Assembly: GCA_013396635.1 (NCBI GenBank)
Contig: WBMW01005007.1
Location: 1,407,045 to 1,471,044, forward strand
Reading direction: 5' to 3'
From: Penelope pileata
Lineage: Eukaryota > Chordata > Aves > Galliformes > Cracidae
DNA length: 64,000 bases
Part shown: positions 11,699-24,939 of the stretch, piece by piece
How positions within the stretch are numbered: the stretch's first letter is position 1
Layout: every line of letters begins with the position of its first letter
The notes under the pieces: model-generated
What the model saw: the letters and a program-made list of their open reading frames with translations, nothing else
Databases searched by the model: none
Told to the model about the DNA's origin: nothing
Made by a program: the position numbers and the translations under genes

Positions 11699-13220
11699 CT
11701 AAAAATATTGAATGCAAATAAGTTAGTGGGTAAACACAGTTAGAACTTCCCTATTAGAAGCTAGCCAAATAAAATCCTCTGCAGTCATCAGCTAATGCAG
11801 GCAGCTTAGATGCTGCATATCATTGCTCAGACTAGACTTCTGCAAGAGAGATCAGAAAAGCTTGATACAAAGTCATTCACCCGTATTACATAAAGGATAC
11901 TTTGACTCCAAAGTATTGGAAGTCTGTGGATAAATCATCTGCATTTGGAAAACTTTTAAGTGCCGAACTGTATTTACACATCTTGAAAGATAACAGGCAA
12001 TTACAATGTTCATAGTAGTGTGGCCTTTTGGGGCCTCTTCCTGTTTCTGCTGCAGTTTGGATGCACTCATTTATCTAAAATGACCTTTAGAATCAGCCTC
12101 AAAAACCCAGTGAAGTCAGGGTGCCTCATCTAGCCACTCCATATTTTCTCATGTGTGCTTTGAAAAGTACCTTAGCTTTTATACTCCAAGTAGTGTATGC
12201 AGGACACCTAGAACTGTATTTCAGCCTGGTACCTCAGTCACCACACAGCCATTTTATTTTAAGGTGATCAGGAAGAGATTTCTTTCCATATTCCTCTGAT
12301 AGATCTTTTAAGAAAAAGCATTATCAGGTGCTAGAAATTGCTCTCACGAGAGAATGCTTTGTGCTGATTTGTCAGCAGCAATCAAAAGAAGAGGGCAAGT
12401 CAAGGGAAGAGAAAGACCTTGAAATTTATCTTAATATAAGGGAGTTATCAGCCAGACCAGTAGCTTTCCCTGTCAGACATATCAGCTTCATGTAGCAAAC
12501 TTTTCATTTTAAGCAATCAGGTTAAAAAGCTGTTGGATTTCACTTCCAACTCAGCCACTGTAAGCTCACATGCACATTGGCTGAGTTTATTAGACTAGAA
12601 TTGTGCAAGATTTGAAGATATTCAAATGTATTTATTTGGAGTAAAGCAGCTGTCTCTTATATTCAGTTACTCCTTAACTGAGCAATTTCTACACTAAGCA
12701 ATTTGATTTTCTCTAGTTCAGTCTTGCCACTGCCTAATGAAATTGAAGAGCGGTTTAGTGACATCATCTGGGTGGATAGTACCAAGTGAGCAGATAGCTT
12801 GTTCACTTCTGGAGTCTTACCACTTCCTACATGCACCAGCGAAGAAAGAAGCTGCAATATGAATAATTGCTGTTAAAAATGACTAGTGGTTTTTTCCTAG
12901 TTCAGTGTGTATTAGCACCAGTATTTAAAGAACAACACTGATCTTGATGCACAAAAAAGCAAAAAAACCTTACTGAATTCAGTTAATCAATGTTTCCAGT
13001 TAGCGTTAAGGTTCCCTGAATTTAAAATGCAGTCCTAAACTAAATACGCTGCAAGTCTTCCTTAGCAGTGAGCCACCCTGCACACCACTTCTGTTTTTCA
13101 CTGAACACTGGAATCTTAACTGTTACTTCCTATACCTGATAGTTTTCCTCCCCATGTGACTCTACTCATCTGTTCTTATGCCAATATTTAGCACAGTTAA
13201 AACACCTCTTCAACGCTTAC
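11699..13220 (-). other. RAB32: RAB32 intron 2 (1.5 kb)
   Basis: Bounded by donor GTAAGC at 13215-13220 and an acceptor ending TTTTTAG at 11699-11705. AT-rich unique-looking sequence. Open frames inside it (for example near 11873-12070 and 12663-12857) are short and show no recognisable family. Confidence 0.9.
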
Positions 13221-13498
13221 CTTGGCGGATGTTTCAAACCATCCAACAAAGCCACCTTCTCTGCAGAACTGGTCCATTTGAGAGGGATTCTGGCTGCCAT
13301 CTTTCTTCTGGTCACACTTGTTCGCAAGAAGAACCGCAGGGATGGGGCTGCCATTGGGAAGAAGTACTTTACTGTCCAAATCATGCTTCCATTTTGAAAC
13401 AGCCTCAAAAGTGGAGCCTCTTGTGACATCAAAGACCACAAAAGCACCAACTGCTTCTTTGTAGTATACTCTTGTCATGTTTCCAAAACGCTCCTGGC
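13221..13498 (-). CDS. RAB32: RAB32 coding exon 2: switch II, NKCD and SAK motifs
   Basis: Encodes the rest of codon 77 through residue 169. The acceptor is a pyrimidine-rich tract ending TTTTTCAG (from 13499 rightward on the plus strand) and the donor is GTAAGC (13215-13220). The exon supplies the catalytic glutamine in GQERF (Q78), the Rab-family switch II region followed by a hydrophobic strand ending in VVFD, the guanine-specificity motif NKCD (136-139) and the ETSAK motif (165-169). Every residue needed for GTP binding and hydrolysis is present, so the protein should be an active GTPase. I see no frameshift or stop. Confidence 0.96.
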
Positions 13499-14454
13499 CT
13501 GAAAAAGAACACAGCAGCAATATTTATACACTTACATCCACTACAATTCATGCTAAAAAGACTGCTGTACCAGGTTAGTACATACCAGCTCAGCATTTAG
13601 GTTTAATAACTTAATTTCCATGGTCTCTTTCATTCTGTGTAAGCCCATTGCAACAGAGCCATTATGTACATCACACACAACAAGTCAGAATTGCAAACTG
13701 CTTTTAGCATCTATCATTTAAAATATTTTTAAAGCTTATCAGGTAAGTAGTGCTCTTTGAGAAGTAACGCCTAAAAACATTATCAGTGCAACAGAATAAG
13801 TCATTCTTTCCACAAAAGCAGCTTCCGCATGATTTAGATATAAACCTAGACACTAAGTACACATTTAAGAAAACTCAGATTTTTCTGGAGGGCAGACAAG
13901 GCTCTCTGCAAGCACCAAGGCTAGCAGCTTTCAATGCATCTTCTAAAGGACTCACTTTTTGAAATAACATATTTTTCCTTAGGGACAGCTTAAAAGGAGC
14001 TAGTTTAGTAGTTCTGTCTAAACCTCTCATCTTAACTTCACTTAAGTCTGTAATATTTCCAGCTGTAAGAATTCTACCACAGCCCCAGGATTTGGTACAA
14101 GGTGACCAGAATAGTTATTGAAAGATACAATTGTTTCTAATAAAAATCCAGAAGAAAGCTAAAGGCCAGTATTAAAAATGCCTTTTTTTTCCCTTAAGTA
14201 CAGCTCTTGTAGTCAGCATGCTCAAGATGGAGAATTAGAACGCCAGTTCAGCTGTTCTTCTGTTTGGAAGGTCAAATTGTCATCCTATCCTTACACTTAA
14301 GTGAGCGTAACAGTGTCAGGTGTGTGTCACTTGAACAGTGGGCTACTGAAATGGTTTGCTACTTTGTTTGAAAGTCTCCACTGGGAGAAGTGGTCCCTGC
14401 TCTATATCACTTAGTTTTACAGTGTATTATCACTTCAGCTGTTAGCATGTATTT

Positions 14455-14553
14455 TCATAGAATCATGGAAACACTAGGTTGGAAGGGACCTACAAGATCA
14501 TCTAGTCCAACCGTCCTCCTATCACTATCCCTACCCACTAAGCTACTAAATCA
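14455..14553 (-). mobile_element. CR1 3' fragment in RAB32 intron 1
   Basis: Begins TCATAGAATCATGG and continues GGTTGGAAGGGACCTACAAG and CATCTAGTCCAACCGTCC, the reverse complement of a CR1 3' end. It stops at the ambiguous base 14554, next to a T-run, so the right end may be an assembly artefact. Confidence 0.85.
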
Positions 14554-14759
14554 NTTTTTTTTGTTTTAGAACACAAAGTAAGGATTTCTATTGGGAACAC
14601 CACTTTTTTTTTTTTAAATAAACATTTAAGTCTGAATCTGATTAGCAAGAAAGTTAACAGAAGAACTTGGCATTATATTCTCAGAAAGAGAGATATCATT
14701 AGGTGAAGGAACTTGACAGGGTGTGCTGCTCAACATGATGCTTTTCTAGCTCCGCAGCC

Positions 14760-14792
14760 TTATTTTAGTGTCAGTGCTTTATTTTAGTGTCA
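14760..14792 (+). repeat. 14-bp direct repeat
   Basis: TTATTTTAGTGTCA occurs at 14760-14773 and 14779-14792, a 19-bp period. Confidence 0.9.
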
Positions 14793-17700
14793 TTCCCTCC
14801 AGACATTTTCAGAGAATAATGACTAAGCACCTGCTAGAACTGCCTGGAATTGGCAGTAGCTTCCACAGAACAATCAAGTTCTAGAAAGTGGACTTTTCCC
14901 TCCCTCTCTGTACAATTTAGAGGTACAATGCTGCATAAAATACTACAAACCAGCCTGTTTTGAGAAATAGACAGGAATTTCTTTACTGCCAGCTGAGTAT
15001 TTCTTCTGTGATAACAGGAAGCATGCACAAAAGGAAAGCTCTTCTCTCCATACTAAAACTCAAGTTTTGAAGCAGTATTTCTGCCACTGACTCTTAAGAC
15101 CAAGAAGGCAGGCACCAAGCCTGCCGCTGGAAGAGGCACATTCTCCATACTCTGTTAGGAAACCCGCACACAAGTAACTCATATCACCTTTCAGGCATAA
15201 GAAAGCTTGGAAAGACTAAGGAAGGTTGTTTTATTATCACCATCAATTCCCATTACATCGGAATGTTTCCTACTGCGTTACAGTGCCAAGTCTTGTCTTC
15301 AGTTTGGGCAAAGCACCCCTACACACCACAGGACGGGCTCACAGAACAGAAAGCATGATCTTCATTTCTACATTGCATGTGAATCTGAAGCAATGAGGGG
15401 AACAGCCCCATCAATAAGCCTTTTTCAGTTGTAGGTGTGTGGGTTTTGTTATAGTAAGGCTGAGTTTTTCCAGAAATGGAGACATTTACAATAAAAATTA
15501 AGTCATATTGATCAGTTTGGAAGACTTGCTAACAGAACAGAGACAGTCACCACACACGGAAACTAGAAGTTTTCATGATTCCCAAATAACTATCAGCCAG
15601 GTGTACATGGTGTGGGTAAACATGGGATCAGTTACCCCAGTGACAGATGCTACCATCGACTAAATATTCCCCTACCCTCCCAACCAAAAAAGCTTTAATG
15701 AAGATCTCCATGCTAGATTATGACTGTTCTTTCATCCTACCTTAAAGCCCTAGAAGGATGAATATGATCTTCCTGTTCCATAAAGATAACAAGCAATAAC
15801 ACATGGCCTGCCTAGACAGTAAGAGTTTGTTGTATTAACAAGTATGTGGCATGAGTCAGGAAGAGAATCCCGTATAAACCAAGCAGACTTTCTCTACAGT
15901 TGTGTTATTACTGTTAACACACAGGTTTCAGGCTGAGTCTTTCACAGGGGATATAGAACAAGCTTGAAAAAATTTAACACATCTTTCAAGCAAGTGCTTT
16001 TTAGCTTGCAGAAAACTTGTACAGAACAAAAGCAAACCACAGACCACCACTCCTCCAAAGCTTGAGTCTGAACATCATTCTCTATATTTGTTATTAAAAC
16101 TGAATTTACTCAATTTTTGAGTGTCCAGCAGAAGATTTGCTAGAAAAATTTTTACTGTGTGAGAATAGTGCTGAATAGCATAGGAAAAGAATCATACCCT
16201 CAGAGAAGAAAAGCCTTGAAGTGATCAGATGAAACTACACTTAGTGTCTACTGCACAGAACCACTGAAGGAAGAGGCCAGAAATAACAGTCTGCTTCCTA
16301 CAGCAGTATGGAAAGGGCATTAGAGGAGTAATCACGCTGATATGTCTATTGCTTTGATGTAAGCCTGACAGTAGTACAGATGTATCCTGTTTCAGAGGTT
16401 CAGGCTAAGCTGCAGGGCAGCCATGGGCAGAGGTTGTGTTTGGGGGGTACAAAAGTGGCTGCATGCAACGCAGAGTTCTGTATGCTCTAACCACAAAGTT
16501 TTCACATCTAGATGACTCAACAGACATTGTCACCATATTTTCCAGTAATTGCAACAGCATTAAGTGAAATAATTGCATAATGTCCTGCTCTGGGAACTAA
16601 TTCAGTTTCCTACAGCAGCATCATAGAAATTCAGTTCAGTTTAAATCTGTATTGGACCTTAGGAGCTATTCTTGATTCCTAGTTTGTATTCGAATAGCAA
16701 AACTAAGTTGAAAACTACATTTAACAACCTTATAGCCTGATCTGATAATAGAAGCTCTTTCCTTCACTACAAGAGATAAAAGTTATCAGTATAAGATTCA
16801 GAAAGTGCCAAACTTTTCCTGAAGTATATTCTTAAGTTTCCACTGCAGTTTTTCCCCAGTGTAAGGAATATACAAGGAGTCCCGTTTAAACAGTCTGACT
16901 TATTGTACTGGTCTGGCTTTTAGTTAGTGCACTCCTACTATTACCACCGCTCTTAATTCCTGCTCATGGGATGGTAATTGAGGCTGAGATAAGCATGTTA
17001 AATGTGCATGTGATTGCTGCATATGCAAAGTATCGGGTATATTGAGGTTCCTTCCTCCAGAAAGGTTCTCCCATACCCCAAACCTTAATATGCAGTTTAT
17101 ACAAACCAAGAGGAACCAACTAATTGACAGCAAAGTGGCCTATCTAAAAGTTTCCAGCTGTACTTTCTGCTGTGAAGGTAAGTTCTGGTTTACTTGCCAA
17201 TATCAAAAGCATAACGAGTTCCTCTACCTCATAAGATCTAATCTTAGTCTACTCTGAAGCCACACTACTCTGAGAAACCCAGGCTGCATTAGCTGCATTT
17301 AAGCTATTTTCCTCATCAGGAGCACTACTACTGGAAGAAGTTGATCTTCCCTCTCAGACAGAACTAACCGTCTGACATCCTCCAAAAATTGTGTCACAAG
17401 TGAGGAAGTAAAAGATGACCATGGGTTATAAAAGCCTGACAACTGGAAGAACTGTGAAACAAGTAGTTTGTCTTGAAGTTACCTTTGACAGGCTGTTCAG
17501 CTTAATGGATGGTCAGCTCAAAATCTGATTTTAAACAGGTCTGGCAGTTCAGTATCAAGTAATCCTAGACTAGAAGAGTACAATTGAGACTAAAGCTAAC
17601 ACACAGCTAGTTGAAGAGTTTTATTTTCAATCAGCAGCAACAACTTTGAAGACCATTGCTATGAGTTTTGTAGTTTTCCCCCAGATCCAATAACACAGAT

Positions 17701-20700
17701 TTGACAAAGGTCCTTTATTTCACTAAGCGTTATCTCAGATCCAGAAGATCATTTCACTTCCTAGGCAGGTCAGAATGATTATCAATGGCTAAGAATACAG
17801 GGCAGTAAATTATCTGTCTAAGCTTAAGAGAATGTTTAGGTGCATCTGTGGCAGGCTGTATTAGTGTATTAGCTTGTCAGAAGCATGTTTGCATTTGATC
17901 TTTCCAATCAAATTTAAGGACAATGAGATGTTTGTCATTACTCAGCCTAGATAGGAAAATAAAATATCTACAGCAAGTGAAACCCTTTCTTCCTGGTCTT
18001 CCCTCCACTCGGTCTAATGAGCACTTCCTCCTCTCTGCTTCAGCTGTGCTGCTTTAGAGAGGATTAAGATCTCTGGCTCTCCAAATTTCTAGGGTCAAGC
18101 TTTTACATATTATCAGAGGAACATCTCAGGGGCAGTCCCTTATTTACAATTCCAACTCCCAGTACAGTTCATATCATGCAGTGTGGTAGATTTAAGTTAC
18201 AGTACCATCCAAAATGGTTGGGCATGCAGCCCAATTCTATCACTGAGAGTTAGAACCACTGTTCTGTTTAAAACTTACCTAAATCCTTTATGAGCCATAG
18301 GAAAGAACAGACTCCATTTTGGATGCCTGTTGGTTCTACAGCTAGATGTAGGACCAGATAAAAATTTCCATTTGCCCTGAGGATGCATTGTCTCATTCTT
18401 GAGACACTTAGTGCACATTTTAGCACCATCAGGCTCAGGTATGTGCTGACTGGGGGGCTACTTTTTAGCAAGATATACTAATATGTTACTTTCAAGCCAC
18501 CTACCACTGCTGATGGTATTTCCCCTACTCCCTCCCAAACCAGGGCAGCTTGTCCCAGAACTGTCTTACCCAATTAGGGTGAATTTGTTATTCAGCAAGA
18601 AGTAGGTTAACCAAACCACTACCAGTATTACAGGACATGCTCAAGTTACTGCCTGCTTTTTCACATGGGCAGCAGCTGTAGATCAAAGGAGCAAACAGCC
18701 TGACTTCAAGATGGTCAGTACTAGATGTCTTTCCATTGATCGTTCTTATCCATACAAAGCACCAGTGCAAGATCATCCAGTGTTTAAACTAGAGGTGTTG
18801 AAATAGATTGGTAGCTCTAGTAGGTATTAGAACGTGTAGGAGTGGTAAAAGGCACATTAAAGCTTCACTTTTACTTTTCACCATCATGAAAGCAATATTT
18901 GGTATTTGTGGTTCTGATGACAAATAATGCCAAGAGGTTAAGAAGTGAGAACAAGAATTACATTTTCCTGTACTATAAAGTTTCACTGTCTGCAGCTCTC
19001 ACAGTTTACAAGACAGAAGTGCCAGATAATTTAAGGGAATTGGTAGTGTCCTTTATTACTAAAAGTAGTACGGGAAAAATTAATAACCACTGGAAGGATA
19101 ACTTCCTGAGAGTAAGTGTACCATGCCCTTCAGAGAAAAGTCTTTGAAGAAATAACTAGCCAGCTCATCCCTACTCATCTGACTCCCATCTTACTATAAG
19201 AGATGACCTTTGGTACTCTGATTATATTTACATTAGACAGGGCTAAGGTGCAGCAGAAGCTGCACAGTGCAATTCTGTTGAGTGAGTGTTCAGACCTATT
19301 ATCTAGAGTGTACTGAACACTATGTATAAACACACACAGCAAGTATTTGAGAAACTTATTCTGGGCTAGTTGTAGTTATTGTCATTACTGAATAACATCA
19401 GTTCAGGTGTAGCAGCATATTATTTAGATCATAAGTTGACGTGTTCTTAGTCTGTTTCATTCTGAAATGTTAGGAAATAGTTTGCCAATTGCATATAACA
19501 GCCAAACTCTGAACTAGTCATTTGTTAGCCTTTCCATTTGGAAATTCAGGTAGCTAATCTCACCAATTTTGCTGTTTGCTATTGCTACACTTTACTCCAA
19601 AGCAGGATACTGTTCAGTACTGAGGAAACAACAGAAGCACCTAGGTGCAAGTGCTCAGAAGCTAGACATCCAATTGCCATCAGGAATACCAATCACATCT
19701 ACCATCCTTATAGATCATAAAAGCACACTAGTCTCTTCTACAAAGGTAGAAAGCAATGTAGGAAGAACTCTTCCTCAAGAAATTGCACATCTCTCAGAGA
19801 AGTTTACAGTAAGAATGAAACTTCTCTCTGCTGCCTGTAGCCTTGGGCTAACCCAGTGAATTAAGATTGCCTGAACTGGCTCTCACAGTTTACTATCTTA
19901 TCTAGTATGTTTTGAGGCAAATCCTTACACTTGTAACTAACTAGCTTTGTCCAGAAAAATATATGTAGAAGTATGACAGTCTTGTTTCTACCAGAAAGTT
20001 TCACAGGTTTATTTTCACTTGTTTTGCTTGCATCTTCGACAATAATTAGAAAGAGGAACTTCCTGACTAAGCAGTAGATTTTCATCCCTAGAGAAGTGTA
20101 GCTCAAAGCCAGATAATTTCTAACTAGACATCAAGTATAGTACATACAGAAAAATTGCTCCTTGCATTAGAACTCAAAGCTGATGGTTCAGTTAGCACCA
20201 GTAACAGCATGAATGGGTGGTTCCTATTTTGCTCTAACTAGACTTACTGAGAAAAGTTATCTGCCAGAGTTAAGCTACTTTATGCCTGGCACCCCTTATC
20301 CATCCTTCAGCACACTTTCACACAGCCAGAGCTGCACTGTGTACTCAGCAGTGATGCTGCATGGCACTGTGGCATTTCACAACACGGGAGAACAATTCTT
20401 AAGTCAGTTTGTCTCGAGAACAACTTTATCACGAGACTGAAAAAATTTTAATCTCTAAAACAGTCAATGTGTCATGGCACAGTGTGCCATTGGAATTCTC
20501 TATCAAGTAGCTGCCACTTTGCTCTACCGAGTACTCTAGTCCAGGGGCAGTAAAAGAACAAGTTCCCGCAAGCTCTTAGTAGTAAGACTCAATGGCTTTT
20601 TAAAATATTATTTGAAAAGCTGCCAAAATCCACACACTAACAAGTACTGGTTTGCATTTACTGCTAATCTTGAAGCTATCCCTACTAAAAGCAAGCTATG

Positions 20701-23700
20701 CCAGTTAGAATGTTTATTTCTAAACAAGTCCCACAAAATCCTGAAATCCTAACAGCCTTCAAACTATAGTCATACCACCACATCTACCTTTGTTCTGCAT
20801 ATCTGTAGCCAGATGACAACTTCAGTCACTGAATGTCTTACCCCAGGCAGCTCAAGAAGCATGTTGCATTTTGCAGTCACTGCCTATTGCTGTTAATACT
20901 AGCTTTAACACTTGCAATAAGTTCACAAGAATTATTTCCAGGCTTTCATAAGAAAATAAATTCCCTTACTGCAAATCACTTCTTTTTGACATGGCACGTC
21001 ACATTTTAGGACTTCCAGGCTGAGTATTTGGAGGGAACAGTTCACAGCAAACTACAAAGGCAGGTCAGTGACTGCTGCTGGAGTTGAAGAAAGATATTTC
21101 CAGCAGCTCTGAAATTGAATCCCAGGATCTTTGCTTGCTACTACAGAAAAGAAACATACAACATGTTGGAACCTTTTTTGAGCCAGACTGCTAAGATTAC
21201 CTGTTATGAAATGTAGGAAAGAAAATCAGTTTTGAACAACCCCTGTACAGCACTTGCCAACTCAAATTGTACTTGTGTACATGCACTCCAGTGACATCCA
21301 GACCTCTTGTGCATGAAGAAATCCCAACTGGTAAGAGGCCAAATGGATAGCAGTAAATAGGGCAAAGCTACTAAGATTCTGAAGCTGGAACACTGATGGA
21401 AGGTAAGTTGATAAAGGTCAGTCTACAATCATGTAAACTTCATACATTAAGAGAAAATGGTATTTAATGCTGTCTACACCAGTTTGTCTCTGAAAGGTAA
21501 TACACCTGACTTGTCAAATAGCTTAATTTCTACCTAAGTATTACACTGAAGGACACAAATTTGGCCAATACTTACACTGATCATTAAGCTTTTTTTTTTT
21601 GAGGCAGGTTAGTGGATTTCTGCACAGATTTCTCGTTTAACTTGACCCAGAATTTAGTTATATTGTGTGATATATGCTATTTTTCTTCCATCCTTTGTTC
21701 TCTGCACTAAAATGCTACAGAAGTATTTTTCTGGCTTCTTAGTTTAAAGTGTCTAGGCAACTGCTATATGATATGAACCTTGTCTGACAGTAAGGCTGAA
21801 GTTCCACGTATTCCATAGTGATTAGGAGATTAGTAGCTAAAACTAAGTGATGTTTCCATTGTGAATAGAAATCAAAAGTGCTTGCAAAACTCTATACAGT
21901 AATCTTGACTTCAACTGTGTACTAGATCAGCTGAACTTTAAGATCACATTTCTAAACTCATTACTTGCAGGATAACCAGAAAAGCCTGTGAAGAATTTCT
22001 AAGCTTATTTCCAAGATACTAAAGAAACATCAATCAAGTCTTCCACTTAACAGAAACATAACTGAAGAGTCCTGTCTTGCACAATCAAAGTTACCATACT
22101 TGAAACTGCCTAAACCCAACGTCAGGACTACCATTTCCCACGTGCTTATAGAATTCCTAGTTTTAACTGCCAGCAAGAAGGCTTTAACAAGTTTAGTTTA
22201 AGATAACATATGCAGTGCTCTGCGTTGCTATATAATGTACTAAGCACAGGAACTTTCACCAGTGAATGATCAGTACCCCACTGGTAGAGCAAGGAAATTG
22301 CTTTATCAGCAAGACCAACAACCATAGCTCATTTCACGTTTGTGGTGTGCTGGGTTGTCTGAAGGCTAGAGACAAGCCGAAAAGAAACAAGTTGAACATG
22401 TTTAGCACTTACTTGGACTACTTCACTGCAGAGCTCCAAGTACAGCAAGTCATTCTCAAGCAAAAGTTCATAAACCTAATCCTCCTGCTCCAGAGGAGAC
22501 ACAGGAAAGGACACCCACACAATATTTCCCACAGCAGGGTGGTTTCAGGAAGGAAACACAGTATATCTTCAGTTCTGTTTCTTGTTTCAGCTTCTGAGAC
22601 ATCATTTCAAGGTCTTTACTCATAAGCAGGCCTTCTACCTTCCCCTCCCCCCACAAACTTCATCTGCCAGCCTTGCATGTTTTTAACCAACATCGTTAAC
22701 TAGTTCTTCTTACATGAGATGTATATGTAAATGTATGCATGCAAGAAGCACAGATCAGTCACAGGTCTTTCAGATCTTTTTAATCAGTCTGAACTTGGTC
22801 ACATAGGAGTATTCCTGATTGGGAGCTTTCTGACCTAGGTTAGCTGTCACCAGAGCGATAGTGCTCCATCCTCACATGAAGGCAGCTGCACCTGGAACCT
22901 TCATCACTAGATAAATCAGAAAATGACCTCAGATCACTTGCCAGTTTTTGAAATAAGCTCTGAGCTCCAAGTTTTGCATTCATTCCTGATACTACTATTT
23001 ATATGCATATTTTTCCACTCTTCCTTTCACATTACTCAGTCTTAACAGTATCTAATGAGTGCAAAAGCACAATTGTGGGAAAGCTAGGCCTAGACCCTCA
23101 GCCTCAGTTGTTCCAGGCACACAGCTGAGTAATTCATGGTTTTTTCCTGCAGGAGCTGCCATTTCAGTCCCTACTCTGACCTTCAGAAAGTGTTGTGAAT
23201 AAGGACAAATTATTACAAGACCACCCATGGGGAGTTAGCTCCTAGCTCTATCTCTGAGACTCCTCTGAAAAAGCAACTGAAGCACGCAAATACTCACATA
23301 TTTGTCTCTGTTAGATAAGGGTTATTCCAGGACTTCAACTTATCATTTGAGGAAAACACTTCACCTGATTTTTTGATTCTCTTCAAGACAGAGTGCCAAT
23401 CTTTTCAAGGGTTTAGTAACAAATTTGAATGCTACCAAGTCTTATCCATCAGTTCTTGAAAGCTTGTGTATTGCATGTTTAGAATACTTAAGTACAACTG
23501 TTCCTCTTCTGTTCGGTCAGTTCCATTGCCATGCTCTTCCAGTTAGAATTTTAAACACAAATTTTAATGATGTCCTAGAAGAAGGCTACTGTTGTTGAAG
23601 TTAATACAGACTGCTTCACTCAAAATTTAAATTTGTCTACCAGTTGTCATTAGTGACATTTGTGAGGGGAAGCCAAGCTCAAGTGGTGATCTGCAACTTT

Positions 23701-24884
23701 TACTGTTGCTACCCTCCAGAGAGTTGAACACTGATGCAAAACGGATGTGAGTGACAATGGTAGCCAATGTGATTATAAAGCTAACACCGCTCAGTCACTG
23801 CTCTTAGTTGTTCACATCAAAAGCCTGATTGATTCAGATGAAGTCCTTATGGTGTTCTTTCAATGATGGTTGAAAGTTTCAATGTGATATATTCAAGTCA
23901 CGTAAGACTTTCTAGGGTATTGAAATAAACTTAAAACTTCCTGATCGTTATTGTGCCTTTATTTTTGTATCTCTTTACCACAGTGACTCATTCTTATCTC
24001 CTATTTATTTCACATATTTATGTCCTTTGAAGATAGGGGTTAATCTAATACTTTCAGAATTTATCCTGAAAGAGTTGCTTAGCTTGACTTCACATGCTGA
24101 GATAAAAACAAGAGTAATGCCTAAGGGCAACTAAGATTTAGAAGCTTTGCTCCTGTATGAACACGCATTTAATCTGAAAGAAGCTGAACAGTATATTTTA
24201 TGTATCAAACGAGATCATTTGACAGCAACTGATTAGTTTAACTTTGAAGCATTTTCATCTCCATTGCTGGAAAAGCTACAACTGGTGTCTACATAAACTA
24301 AAATACCCAAGTGTTTATTGAAAATACAAGCATAGGCACAACAGTTTCCTTCTTCCTCCTTCACTATTTTACCATCCAACCTTGATTCTGCCACAGGAAT
24401 CTGCGTTACTCTGTATCCTACAAGACGAAAGCAATTTTCACCAGAAAAGAACTGGTACTGTAACACTGCCATGGCCTATTAAGTAATTATACGGATTTGT
24501 GACTAAAACCTGAGCTAGCCTAAGAAATCAAAAACATTCATGAACCTGCTGCATTGCAGCACACAGTGCAATGTTCATCAGTTTGATGTTCGGCTACATT
24601 AACACCAGAAGCCAGCACAGTATCTGCATTATAATCCTTAGCTGATAGGCTGAGCTACATGGTTAGTTTTTGCCATTGATTTAGCTACAGAATACAGCTC
24701 TTTTAGGAAAGCTTTTTAACATAAACGTAACTACAAGCTCATCTAGTAAAAAGTAACATGCTTTACTATGTTTGAGGGTTTGACTCTAGTTCAGAAGCAT
24801 TTTGAAAATACAACAAATTCAATTCAGAGTGCCAGCACCACGTTGCTCGCAAGGAAGTCACATGAAGCTTTACTTACCATAAGA

Positions 24885-24939
24885 TTTAGATCTCTCCAAG
24901 AGATCTAAAGCTGTTTGTCTGCACACAGCAGCAGACAAA
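24885..24939. repeat. Two adjacent perfect inverted repeats in RAB32 intron 1
   Basis: Hairpin 1 has arms TTTAGATCTC (24885-24894) and GAGATCTAAA (24900-24909) with a 5-base loop. Hairpin 2 has arms TTTGTCTGC (24914-24922) and GCAGACAAA (24931-24939) with an 8-base loop. Only 4 bases separate them. No known element recognised. Confidence 0.9.

Noticed and set aside
13217..13450. Alternative minus-strand frame over RAB32 exon 2
   Set aside because: Out-of-frame shadow of the conserved Rab coding exon.
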